Assembly (NCBI GenBank): GCA_916700875.1
Contig: CAKAKS010000031.1
Coordinates: forward strand, 9,635,977 to 9,699,976
DNA: 64,000 nt
Reading direction: 5' to 3'
From: Sebastes aleutianus
Lineage: Eukaryota > Chordata > Actinopteri > Perciformes > Sebastidae
Numbering within the stretch: the first letter of the stretch is position 1; every line of letters begins with the position of its first letter. A program made the position numbers and the translations under genes. Positions 26,176 through 39,585 of the stretch are shown here, in pieces. A model generated the notes under the pieces. It did not search any database and had not been told where the DNA came from. It saw only the letters and a list, made by a program, of their open reading frames with translations.

Positions 26176-29100
26176 ATCATACACACAATAGGATCCCATG
26201 ATAACTGCTCCCAACCAGCCATGTTTTCCTCTTCAGTACACCCCGCTGCACATGACAGAGCAGAGCACACATGGGGCACATTAACCTCTCTCTTTCTCAC
26301 ACACACACACACACACACCCATACATATCTCCTCAGGGAAACACCAGCTGGGGCATGCAGAGTATGGCAGTTACCATGGCAACAGCATCTGTAGGTGTGG
26401 CATTGCTGAGTCGACAGTAAGGGAGTGGGGTGTGAGTGCTTGTGTGGGTGTGTGTCTTATTTTATGTTTGGCATCTGGTGTTTATTCTGGATAATGATTT
26501 TGTTTAATGGACATCTCTCCATCCCCTCATTACTGCAACAGTGTTTCCATATTACAGACAGACAGATAACAGACATCTGCAGTCAAGCACTGTGTTACCA
26601 TACCTCCCTTGTCTCTCTCTCTCTGCCACATGCACATTTTTACGCTGTAAGTTGTGCAAATTGTAAGCAAATAAAAGTGTTTTCTAAAAGCTGTTGGCAC
26701 AATTATGTGAATATTTATTAGTGAAATCAACAAAACAGAGCCTGTAAGACGTCTGTAAACCTACAGTAGCATCATGATAATGCATTGCTGCTCCATGTCC
26801 AGTGGAAACCTTACCTTGAACGGCAGCTGGATTCTTGCGATATCACGAGATCACATGAAAATCCATCTTGTCAGGCTTCAAGTAATGTGGTTTAGACCAA
26901 TCAGCGTCCTGTGAGGAGCTACTGGCAACTATAAGGCCATGGTTTAGGTGTGAGTGAGGCGACTGTTATTTAATACATTTCCAGGAAAAGAATACAAAGT
27001 TAACTGATATGCTTTATTTCCACGTCTGCTGATAAATAGATAATAATTAGCAAATAACTTATTTAAAACTCCCTGAATAATTACATTAGCTGCCAGGTTA
27101 CATTTGTGTAGACAATAAGTCAGTGAGATTTGTGCTTGATCAGAAGTGTCTTCTGTTAGTTTTGATTTCCCCCCTCCGATGAAGAGCAGCGCACAGCCGC
27201 TTCTCAAGCCTAAGGGCCCTAATTTAACGATTATATGCTGTTTTAGCATATATATAAAGTCATTTTTGATTCCAAATTCCAAAGAAATTTCAAATAGGTT
27301 ACTTGCTAATCACCTAATTACCATAAAAATTTGCAGACCTGTAAAATGAAGTGTTGCCAAGCCTTTAATCTAACCACCTCAGTCAAAACCCGAGCCCTCA
27401 GCCATCTGCACTCTGCCTTCTAGCCATGGGATGAGCCTACGCAAATACAACTGTGTTAAATTGTGCATCCAATTACACCGACGCAATGTGTGTGGCTACA
27501 TTGCTGTGTCATTAGCAGAAGTATTGAACTAATTTGAATTGAATTACGTTCAAGCAAGCTATCTAATTTCATCCAGAGAAACGTCTAATTGAATCAGTGT
27601 AATCTCTCTAATCAGTATCTGTGTGGTGCTCTGGGTGACATCAGCGCTCCGATCTGTTTCTTTTAATAACTCGACACGTTATCAGTATACCATCTCTATT
27701 TTTACCTGTGTGTACACAGTCTTACAGTTTGTGTGTGCATTTCTGGGAAAAAGGGAGTTTGTGTCTGTGCGGACGCTTCAGGGAAATGGATGTTTACTCC
27801 CCTCCGCTCTTTGTGTGTGTGAGAGAGACGGTGTTTGTAGCCTATAGGCCTGTTTAGCAGAGGAGGCACGGGTCAGGAGGCGAGGGAGAAACGTGCAGTT
27901 AGGAGTCACACTTAACAGTCAAACATCATTAAAATCTTCTTCTGTGTGTGTGTGTGTTATCCGCATGTCATGTGTATTTATATCTGTGTGCGTATGTGTT
28001 ATCGTTCTCCGTCTGTTCGCGTTTGTGGGGATAAACAAAGTTTTTTTTTTGCATTTGCTGTGATATCTAGGTTACTTTTTTCTGTTTTCTCTCTCATTGG
28101 CGCTGGCAGCGCTGTCATGTGCAAACACTCCATATACAACAGTTTTTTTTTATAAATGAGCCAGAATTCAATTCACAGGAGTGACAGTATTGTGGATACA
28201 TAATAATAATAATAATAATACACCAAACCACACATGCACATTCAGGGAGAGGACATTCAGCCCCTTTAGGCAGCTGGTTGTCGGCATATATCTATTGCAC
28301 AATGACAAGCACACACACACACACTTGTGTTTCACTCTCAGTAATGGTCCTCTCATCAAAGTGCTGATAGATGTTGCTCACCAGGTTGATTAGAGAGAGA
28401 AATAGAGAGAGAGGAAACGCTCCAGTAGGTCTTTGAGCCATAAACAAAAAGCAGGAAACGAAGGGAATCACAGTGGAAGAGACATTAAAATATGAATGGA
28501 AGAGTCAGAGAGGGACACGCAGAGAGAAAAGATGGGTTTGGTCCATAGAGAGGAAGGCACATACTTGCATTAGAGTATTAATGAAAGGACATTTTTTACA
28601 GCTTTTCATAGTTGTGGTCTTCATTCATATTGGTTTTGACAAGATTTTACTTCCCAGCATTAATAATGATGTCTGGGGACGCAGTGGCAGCTTTATAACT
28701 GTGTTCAATAGATAAAGCATCACAAATGGTCCGACATGTTTGATGTATGTTTTATACACACAAGTCCTCAGTTCAACTATAATGACTTCAGCCGGAGAAA
28801 GGAGCTTTAAGGGTTGTAGGGTTGAAGTGCCTTAAACTTGCATTCTTTCTAATAGCCAGCAGGGGGCGACTCCTCTGGTTGCAAAAAGAAGTCAGATTGT
28901 ATAGAGTCTATGAGAAAATGAGCCTACTTCTCACTTGATTTATTACCTCAGTAAACATTGTAAACATGAGTTTATGGTCTCAATCGCTAGTTTCAAGTCT
29001 TCTTCAATACAGCATGATGTTCATTTAGTACATTATGGTCCCATTTAGAGTCAAATAGACCATAAAGCAGGGGATGCTTTAGGGCGTGGCTACCTTGTGA

Positions 29101-32100
29101 TTGACAGGTCGCTACCACGGCGTTGTCCGGTCTGGGTGTTGTCTGTGTTTTAGTCTTAGAACTTTTATCCTTTCAATGTGTTTCAGTTCATGAAAGTTCA
29201 TTATAACCTGTTTGGTCGCCCGAAAAATGTCTTTCGGTTGTACTTAGCTCCACCCTCTTGTGTCACTTCTGGTTGCAAATAACCAACGGCCAAAAACCAA
29301 GATGTCGATGGCCTAAATGCCGATCTCGAGGCTACGAAACCGTAGTACACAAACCAACGGTTGACGTCACATGGTCTATGGTTGTTGCCCAAACTAATGC
29401 TGAGAGGTATAGCAGAAGCTATGGCTTATGCAGTGCTGCGGTGCAAAGGATGATTCTAACAGACATTTTGGGTGCATCCTTCTGCTTTTATTTTTGCTTC
29501 CCGACAAGGGCGTTAGGATGTCCCCCCTCACTTGTCAGACAGAGTCTTCTTACTGTCCAGCCACCACAATTCACATGAGAGGAGAGTTGATAAAAACGTC
29601 GATATGCTCATCAAGGTCACTTTCAATTGTCAGATCAATTAAGCTTTATGAGCAGACGAGACTTAATGAGGACTTCCTTCTCCCCCGGGTCGTGTCTCTC
29701 AGGCTACATATGGCACGTTTCCCCCCCAAGCAGTCAAGTTCAGTTCAGTTCACTTCATTAGACTGATTACTTTTCCATTAGCAAAAGTTGTGGATGTTAC
29801 CAATAGAACCACTCCATTTTTTGGTGTACCACCTTTGGTCGAGGATCCGAGCGAGCTGAGCCGATACTAGAAGGTGGAGTTAAAACACCGCAGAACAACT
29901 GATCGGTCAGAGAGAATCGTACATGAACAACAATAATGCAGGAACAAAATGTATAGATTTTAAAATGTTGCCTTTGTCACTGTTGCTTCATATCTGTAAA
30001 GGCTCTTGCAGTTGAGTGAATAGAGAGAATGGGCTTGAGAGAAGGGAGGAAAAGTGAAAAAAAGAGAGAGAAAGGAAGTAACAATGCACAGCAGAAGGAG
30101 AGAGTATATAGTTTTGAGAATAGAGAGGAGCCCCGTGGTGCACAGCGGCACTGTGCTTCCTGCCGTCTCAGCGGGAGCGTAGCTGTATGTCATATCCTGT
30201 CCACCAGCTGTCACTCAATCCAGGGGGTCTTGTCTCTGACACCATACTGACTGACAGCTCACACCACTCCTCTATATATATGGTATGTGTGCGTGTGTGT
30301 GTATCTATATATTTCTGTAGGGTGTATATCAGCATCCAGCTGCCTCTAGGGGGTGAATGCCCGCTGTGTGTGTTTGTGTGTGTACATGCGTTTTTGTAGG
30401 AGACACTCATTCCTAACGACAGTAGAAGGTCACTGTTATCAGTCTCATATTCTCTTCCTGTCTCTACACCAGTCGTCACTCTCTCTCTCTCTCTTTGTCT
30501 GAAGCTGCTTCTCTGATGCTGTCTGATCACATGAGACATCAGCACTCTTATTTCTGTCTCTGTGTTTGTGTGTGTTTGTCTCAGGATCTGTGACTGCACT
30601 GTTCTGACTTACAGAAAAAAAAAGCTTTGATTCTCATCCCAAACTGGTGTAGGCCCAACAGGTTCTGGATCTAATTCTTCCTTCCATTTCCTCGCGTATA
30701 TATGAATCATTTAGGTTTATTTGCATTCATTTTGTTCTTGAGTTTTCTTTCGAATGAGATCATGTGGAAGTCTGCATCTGCTCCACTGCAGTGTTGCCAG
30801 ATCTCACAAGAGAAACAAGCAACCAGGTCTATAGAAACAAGCCCAAAACAAGCCACCTTACCTACTTATCACATTATGAGATAGAGAGAGGCGGCCACTT
30901 GATCACTTCATATATATGTATGAATTTATTATACCCCCGCGACAACGCAGTCATGGTATATAGCGCTCCGTCCGTCCTTCTGTCTATCCTTCCGTACGTC
31001 CTTCCATCCGTCCTTCCGTCTGTCCTTCCGTCCGTTCGCGTGTCACACTTTCGTTTCCGGAGCAGAACTCAGAAACTATTTAACTTAGGAACTTCAAATT
31101 TGGTATGATTGGTTTAAAGAAGCCTAATTACTAATAGCGCTGTTCACCTTATAAGAGAAGGGTCATTTCAGAAAGTGTTTGAAGCTTTCAGTTTTACTTT
31201 AAAGGTCCCATATTATAAAAAAGTGAGATTTTCAAGTTTTTTTTATTATAAAGCAGGCTTAAGTCCTATATAAATACTGTGAAAGTATCGAGACACTCAA
31301 TCCACAGGGAAATACACACAGCCCGTATTCAGAAACTCTGCGTTTGAAACAAGCTGTCAGGATTTCTGCCCATTCGTGATGTCACGAATATATAATATTT
31401 AGACCCTTGACACAATTTTAAACGTAAACATTCTCAATGTGTCCCAGTGTATTACTGGTTGCAGTGTATGTAAATGTCATCAGCTGACAGGAAGTACACA
31501 TGGACCCAAGCTGTTGCCTAGCAATGCAATTCTGTTGCAATTCGGTCAAAATGCGCTAAAACGGAGCGTTTCAGACAGAGGGTAAATACAGGAATATTCA
31601 GGCCGACAGTATGAGGAAAATAAAGTTTTTTTTTAACATTACAGCATGTAAACATGTTCTAGTAGAAACACAAAATACAAGTATGGACCTGAAAATGAGC
31701 ATAATATGGGACCTTTAAACCATCATCTGGAGCAAGTACAGGTGTCAGGAAACAACATCTAATAAATACCATACTGTGTCAGCTGATTACTCTGCTGCAT
31801 CAATTAGGCTGATATGAGGGGGAGACACTCGACGGACGAGCTAGCACTATCACTAGCGAGCCAATCTGTTTGCATGTGAACTGTTATTCCACCTGTTATC
31901 TAATATACTGCACCGGCTGTGCTTTTGATGATGTTGTTTTTTTTTGTTTTAAACGTTGCAAGGGACACATTTCAATAGGAGTTAATTATTGAAAAGGATG
32001 TTTGTTGCTGTCTTTTGAGCTGAGTCCTCTTCATTATCTGACATTTTGTCCAGCTAGACTGAGCACAGTTGGTGTGGAAGTCTTATGCATGGCAGGTCGC

Positions 32101-35100
32101 ACATTGAAGAGGCAGCTGTGGCTCAGAGGTAGAGCAGGTTGCCCACCAATCAGAAAGTCCGCGGTTCGATCCCCAGCTCCTCCACTCTCCACATGTAGAA
32201 GTGTCCTTAAGCAAGATACTTAACCCCCCCCAATAGCTCCTGAAGACTGCGCCATGTAGTGTAAAGTGCTTTGAGTGGTTGGAAGACTAGAAAGGCGCGA
32301 TATGAAGTCCATTTACTATTTACCATGAAGAATCTGAGGGTCAATTCCGAGCGTAACAGGATCTGTAATGACAGGAGAGTTAGTAATCAGGCAGGTGAAA
32401 CACAGGATAAAAGTGTGAAATATAGTAACTACTGTATCTAGGTTCACACGTGACAGTAGTGTGCATAGATGATGTCTTTTCCATGATGATGAAGTCAAAA
32501 GTCTGTAAACTTTGTCCAATAAAATAGAAAAGTACCATGTAAGTGCAGTCCTTTTACCATAAGAGTTGCTGTTGTTATTCCAACAATAACTCCAGGGTAT
32601 TAAGTCAGAGACATTGCCAAACATTGTTGATAGGGTTCAGGCTTGTAAAACTGCAGGTTGACTTCAGGCTGAACCCACTGTTGAGCTTTCCTTTATTACA
32701 TCATTGCAAAAGCAGTTTCATTAGCTTCGATTCAATGCCTTCTCACCTCGCTGAGAAAAAAAAAATACAGGGTAAATATAAAACGTGTCTAATGTTACCA
32801 GCAGCACTCCCTCTAATGCTCATATCATTTTACATGTGTGTTAAAGAGCGTTATACCCGTGTGAACCAGCGTCGATGTAACAGTGGAAATCAGGCTGGAG
32901 GGCACAGAGGGATTATAACGGTCAGGAGCGGGGTGATACTGGCCACGTATACGTACACATTAACTCCTATCATGTGTGTGTGTGTGTGTGTGTGTAATGG
33001 GAGATAGGAGGATTCAAGGGTCTTTAAGCAATAATCCTGGTCTCTATTTCCCCAAAAGAGGGGACGCATGGAGCTGAAGGAGGAGAAAGGGAGAGCAGAT
33101 CAAGGGATAGAAAGGTTCTTCAAGAATTGGACCCCTGACCCTGATGTGTGTGTGTGCGCACCCAAACCCAGCCCCCTTCCTCTCCCCCAACCATCACCAT
33201 CACCACCACTCGGGGGCGTTACCATGACAACGGGGTTAGAGGCTAGCCCACGAGCTGCAAAAGAAAGATGCATTCTGACGTGAGCTCAGATCTAAGTGCT
33301 GCAGTCTGTTTAGAACGCATTCCTCTCTTTTGTTGACACTCTCTCATTCTCTTTTTTTCACTTTGCATCCATGCTGCTAAATACCAGAGATTTTTTTTCT
33401 TCTTCTTCTTCTCCTTCTTGTCAGCAATTATCTTCCATTTCATTCCGCATTCATGCCTCCGCTCTCGGAGTTGTTTGTTTTTTAGTGGCATCCCTCTAAG
33501 TTGCTCAAGGTACTTGGCTTTGTGCTCCTTCCGCAAGAATTAGCAAACAAACTGGTTCAGCCGCAAACAACAACACGCTGGTTCGTGCCAGAGTGAACAC
33601 TCCGCCCCACTGTGTTGTGCATCGTTAAATACCTGTGGCTGTATATTTTTGACTTAACATCAAGCTGAACCACATGCAGTGATGATTTACTGTATTTTAG
33701 AACTGCAAAGAAAGAATTACAGCAAGCATGCAAACTGGACAAAGTAATAAACATATAAAATTCATCGTGGAACAGACAACAGAACAAAACCAAGAGCCGC
33801 AGTAACACACACACAGACACACACACACACACAACATGCTAAAAAAAGGCGTGTGCGTGCATAATATATGTATAAATATGTGCATAAATTTAAAATTTCT
33901 CCCCATTATCATCCCTTTCATTTATTCTCCTTTTAGGTGGTTCGTTTTTTTCTCTTACTGATCTTGAGTGATAGCGGCGTCGATTCTCACCCGGGGAGGG
34001 TGTGGTGAGAGGCTCAAGTGCATGTTGGTATAAATTAGGTGATGGATCACACTGGGTAGTTATCTATAAAACTCATATTCGCACATGCACACACACGCCC
34101 CTAACCCCTCACTCACCTCCATCCATTCAAACTACACAGTACAGCCACAGTGCTCTTCTCTCTGGTAACCTGGTGTTACTTTCTCTGCAGCTCACACCAA
34201 AAATAGAGCCCCATCCATTAATAGTGCCACCCATGTAGAATACACACATATGCACACACGCTTTACATAGATGAATGCACACACATCCTGCATGTACACA
34301 CACACACACCAATCACTTTTCCTCTCTTCTTCGCCCCCCCTGGGGAAACAAAGTCCTGCATCAGCTGCTAAATTGCCTAAACTCTCTCATCTGCTAATGG
34401 GCTACCTGTCTTCCTGCAGATCTGGCTCTCTGTCTACATTAATGAGTTTCTGTCTGTCTTTCTGTCTGCCTCAGTGCCTTCCTGAATGTCTGATGATGTC
34501 TTGTCTTTATGTATGCCGGTTATTTTGTCTGTCCGTCTCTGTCCCGTCTGCATCTTGGTTTCTATAAGTGTGTCGGTCTCTGTGTTTTTGATCCGACGTT
34601 CTTTGCTGCTCTGTGTGGCTGTTGTGTTCACGGACTCTTCTTTGCACACCAACAGGCAAACAAACACAATGATATGTTGCTATGGCAAACAAAGGACTAA
34701 GCGGGGACAGGTGGGGGTATAAGAGTTGCATACACCTGGTAATTATAATTAGAATAGCACTATCATTGTGGATGTCTCCCATTGTACTTATTCCCTTTTT
34801 CTCACCAGTCAACACATTTCTCCGGAACACAATTTCAGTCTTTATCCTCCCCTTTTTTGTGCTCTGTGAGAGTGTGTCTGCTATTACAGCATAAAGGAAA
34901 ACAGGAATTTCTCTGCAATATTAACGTAGATTGATGGTTGTGCGTTTGTGTGTGTGTTGGAAGCGTACTTTCCATTCCCCTCATATGTTGGAATACAATA
35001 AAGTAGCTGTTTCCTGCATCCTTGTCAAATCATTTTTTCGCCACCGCTCCTTTATTGTCAATCCATTTTTCCTCCCTCTTTCAACGTGTCCCCCCTGATG

Positions 35101-38100
35101 TCAGCCTATTCCATGAACCGTATCATAAATAGAGCCCCACTGACATTTCAATTTGCCCCATAACCCTTCATATATATACACACACATACACACTTATACA
35201 CACCAAGTTCATTGTAGAGCATCGGTTCAGCGGCAGGCCTCTCCTCCCGGGTTTCCAGGGAGACGAGGAAAAGCAATAACTTCACACTTGACCCCTCTGC
35301 TCTTTTATTGGCCTCTTCGCACATACACACACGTGCGCTCGCACACCTCAAATCTAATCTGGGAGAGTGAGCCCCCCCATGGCGATCTTCCTCCATCTTC
35401 CCCCGAGGGTTGGAGAAGAGAGGGCTGAAGAGAAGGGGAGAGGAGGAAGTTAATAATTTCATCTTGCAGTGACCTGGAGACGATAAGATCGATTGTTTGG
35501 CTCTTGTAGTCTCCTCGTGTCACACACACTCACGCGGGAAGGCGGCAACACACTCTGCACACACACACACGGATCATCACAGTTTCTCATCCTCGCTCAC
35601 ACTCTCTTGCAATGTCTTCGCCCCTCTCTTTGTGTGTCGCACGCATTCAGCAAAAGTCTAAAAACTTAATGAAACTTTGTGATTGTGAGGGATGATGAAA
35701 GGAGAGAGGAAGATGAACGGTGAACAAGAGGGAAAAGAGTGTGAGCCGGAGAGAAAGTAGGAGAAAAATATTGAGTCTGAGGGAGAGATTGAAGGAAAAT
35801 ATTAGGAGGAACGACAGGCCGGCCTTAGCGACGAGGCTGTTTACTGTTTATTTTGGTCTCCAGTCTCATTTCTCCTCGTATATTGGCAGAGTCGAGATGA
35901 TTTCCTTTCGCTGTTTATTCCTGTGTGGATGCCTTGTGTTTTTTGAGGTTGTTTGTGTTCGTGCGTCCCCTGTTTGCCTCGTCTAAGATCATCAATCTGA
36001 ACTCAATCTTTCCACAATCATCGGTTGTTATGGCGTAGTCACGTAACATCGAGGTCCCACTGTGGGATTTCCTATTTTCCTCTCCGTACCTACTCAAATA
36101 GTAGATCAGATACTTGAACACATACAGTTTTCAATCATTTATTGTGCACATAGTTTCATCTCAGTTTGATTGTGGATTCAACCAATTCAGGTGTCAATAT
36201 CATTTAAGAAGCTTGTATGCTTGTTATCATTATCTCAGACAAGCGTGGCTTGTAGATTATTTGTGTTTATTACACGGCTTTGTTGAATACTCGGTTCTGA
36301 TTGGTCAATCACAGCGTTCTACGGTCTGTTATTTCTTTATAGCAGACCGTTGCTATGAATAACAGACCGTTGCTATGGGCGCAGTTCTGATGTCAGACTA
36401 TGGTGGACCGTTTTTGTGTCAAATTATTGATTTCTTAAGTAAGTAGCCGTGTAATAAGCGGGATAATGTACAGCGAGTGGGTCATTGTTGTGAAATAAAA
36501 CCCCTTCCAGGCAATGCAAGACCCCTCTGCTTCATATCGGGGTGCCGTATCGCCCTGTTGGGGTTTATTTCACAACAATGACCGGCTTGCTGTACATTAT
36601 CCCTTACTAAAAATAACCATTAAAATATGTGGAATTTATTTCCCATGTTTTACAACCCAGATTTCGCCCAAGTGCCATTCTTTGTGCAAACAGAAATATG
36701 AAGCTTTGAAATCTGAAGTCTGATCCGTTTATTTGTATTTACCAATGTGTGTGTGTGTGTTTGTGTGTATTCGGCATTATTATGAGCCATCCTGAGTGAC
36801 CACACTCGAAAAGCTAAAGCTAGGTCTCCACTGTGCATGAGAACAATAAGAGCGTACTCATGATGATTTCTGCCTCTCAGTAATCAGGTCAGGGTCGATT
36901 GGATTGTTTTGTGCGTGTGTGTGTGTGTGTGTGTGTTGTGTGTGTGTGTGTGTGCGTGCGTGAGTGTGCCTGAGTGTGTGCTTGTGTAGAAAGCAGCACA
37001 CACTGTTGCTTCCCTGCAGTGTTGCCTTCTGTAATGCAGGTGTGTGTGTTTTTGTGCATGTCTGTGTGTATCTGTGTAAAGGACACTCTGCTGTAGCCAG
37101 GAACCATACACCCGTGTTTCAATATTATTTGTTTTTGTATTGTAAATTCTACATTATGTAGTTATTTATGTACTCGAGCTCCTCTTGGAAATGAATACAA
37201 CGTAATATAAGACTGATCTGTTGTCCATTTTACATGTGAATACACTGTAAGGGCAAACATGTCGTGCAAGGAGTCCCTTGTGTCGACTCATCACTCCCAC
37301 TGATGTCTTGTTGTCCTCTCGTCTTTGTTCCCCGCAGTTCTCCAAGGAGAAGTACCTGCTGGAGTCTCCTCCTGAGAAACTTCGTAAGGAGCTGGAGGAG
37401 GAGCTGAAGCTGAGCGCCGCTGACATCCGGAGCCATGGCTGGTACCATGGACACATACCCAGAGAGGTAAACAAAACACACACTGTGAAGCACAAGTGGA
37501 ATCTGTACACATGCACGGCAGAGAACATCGAGTTAATCATGACGCGCGGTGTCCTGAATGGATGTTTGAGAACAGATGGGTACACAGATATTATACATGC
37601 AAGGCAATAAACCATTGAGGTATCGCACTTCCTGTGCACAGTATGTCCCAGCACATACACGGGAACACACAAACGTATATAGTACACGCACATAAATCGC
37701 GTTTCATCATCTGCTGAGTGTTTTAATGGTTATTTATTTGTGCTTTAGAACCTAACCGTCTTGAAACAATCAGAAAATACCTATTTTTTCTCTCATTCAC
37801 AGTACTGCCACGCTGTCTATCTTTTCTACTGCTTGCCCTCTCAGCTCGCTCGCACAATCTCTCTTTCTTTTTCTGTCTTTTTTTAAAATGAGTCAGGAAG
37901 CTGACAGCAGAGCCTAGCTTTTGATGTTATCAAACAAAGACAAATGCTCTCCTCTCGTCCTAAAATGGTCCTAAATCGATACCAGGGTACTTCCTTGTTT
38001 TATGAATGAATGAAATGAATGAAACTCCACCCCGGAAGTTTCAGTTTCAGAAAGTACTACCCCCCCGACCAGGGCTTTTTTCGGGGGGTAAAATGTCCCA

Positions 38101-39553
38101 GGAACTTAATTTAGACCCTGATCCCTGCGGTCAAAATGCAATGAGTTCTTCAAAAGGTTCTTATAGTTCTGGGGGAAAGTTCCTGTGGTTGAAAATGGGC
38201 TATACACACAGGCCTATGCAGGCAGCACTTTGGAGCAATTAGAGCTGAAATGATTAGTCAATTCATTGTTTTAGTTAATTAGTCAATCAATGCAAAATTA
38301 ATCAGCAATTATTTTGATGATTGATCATTCATTTCAGTAATTTTTCAAGCAAAAACTCGTTAATAATTTTCAGTTTTCAAATGTGAATATTTCCTGCTTT
38401 TCTTTGTTTTGTGAATGAACATAATCGTTAGTTGCAGCATTGTAGTCATAGTTTTGCATTGTGTTTTGGTTAAATCAAATAAAGTGTAATGTGTTTCTAC
38501 TACACACACTGAACTTTCATTCTTAGAAATAACCAAAACATTAAAGGGGACATATCATGAAAAACTCCCTTTTTCAGTGCTTGTGCACATACTGTACATT
38601 TTGGGTATCTGGAGTACCTACCAACCCACAAACTGTGAAATAACACAACCCAGTCAGTTTTTCAGAAAACATGTGATTCAACAAGCCTATGTCACATGCC
38701 GGTTCTTTAGAATATATCGCCCACAGCTTGAGAGCTATCTTTGCAAAGGTGCACCATATTTTTCTCCCAAGTCAGTCAGAGCAGACTGAACTTCTTCAGG
38801 AGGGGGTCTTAAAGAGACAGGCGCTAAAACGGAGCGTTTCAGACCGAGGGTGGATACAGTTATATTCAGACAGACAGTAAATAATGTGTTTTTTGAACAT
38901 TAAAGCACGTAAACATGTTCTAGTAGAAACCCAAAATACAAGTACGAACCTGGAAATGAATGTGATTATGTCCCCTTCAATGTATTACTACTCAGCGATC
39001 AGTTTTCAAACCTTCAGTTGTCAAGAAACCCAATAAAATACAAATAAAAAGCTTCAAGTTAAACTTCATATCACTAACTGCCTGTTAGTCCTTGTGGCAG
39101 TGAAATAAATAATGAATAATGTTTTTTTATTTCCCCACATGTCATGATACATTTCAAAAAGCCCGAATTAAATGAGATAAAGTACAGAACACAATAGTAT
39201 TTTCTGAGTGGGATGATGTGGTTAATGTCAAACCAATAGTATTAGTCAAGCGATTACTTGGCCAAAGTCTCTGGCTCTGAAAGCGCAGTTTAAACGCTTT
39301 ACACACAGAATGACACTGATTACTGAATCCCATCATCTGTCACAGCTCAGTAGAAATTGCTTTAGCGCTCAGAAGGAGGGGAAGCTCTGCCAAACAGACA
39401 GCTGTGTGTGTTGCTGATGTACGCAATTGAGTTCTGCAGCTGGTGACTGAGACACACACACACACACACACACACACCCACATTGCATGCACATGTGGAG
39501 GGTACTCGTTCATAGACGCAGCCTCCGTCTCTTGATCAACCTCTGTTCTCTCT

Positions 39554-39585
<32 letters not shown>

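Larger units (their letters stand above)
8063..37337 (+). other. sh2d3c: sh2d3c intron 1 (29.3 kb), no further exon recognised
   Basis: It is bounded by gtgagt and cccgcag. Content is mostly unique AT-leaning DNA interrupted by microsatellites and at least ten mobile-element copies (listed). No open frame here resembles an SH2D3C alternative exon or an unrelated conserved protein. Its size fits an intron carrying regulatory elements, but none can be named from sequence alone. Confidence 0.7.

Noticed and set aside
32111..32185. Possible functional tRNA gene
   Set aside because: A and B boxes are present but no convincing cloverleaf could be drawn, the body continues into a dispersed tail, and a second copy exists at 41258: it is a SINE.
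32543..33007. 154-codon plus-strand frame in intron 1
   Set aside because: Composition is random-like, it ends in a TG microsatellite and has no recognisable motif.
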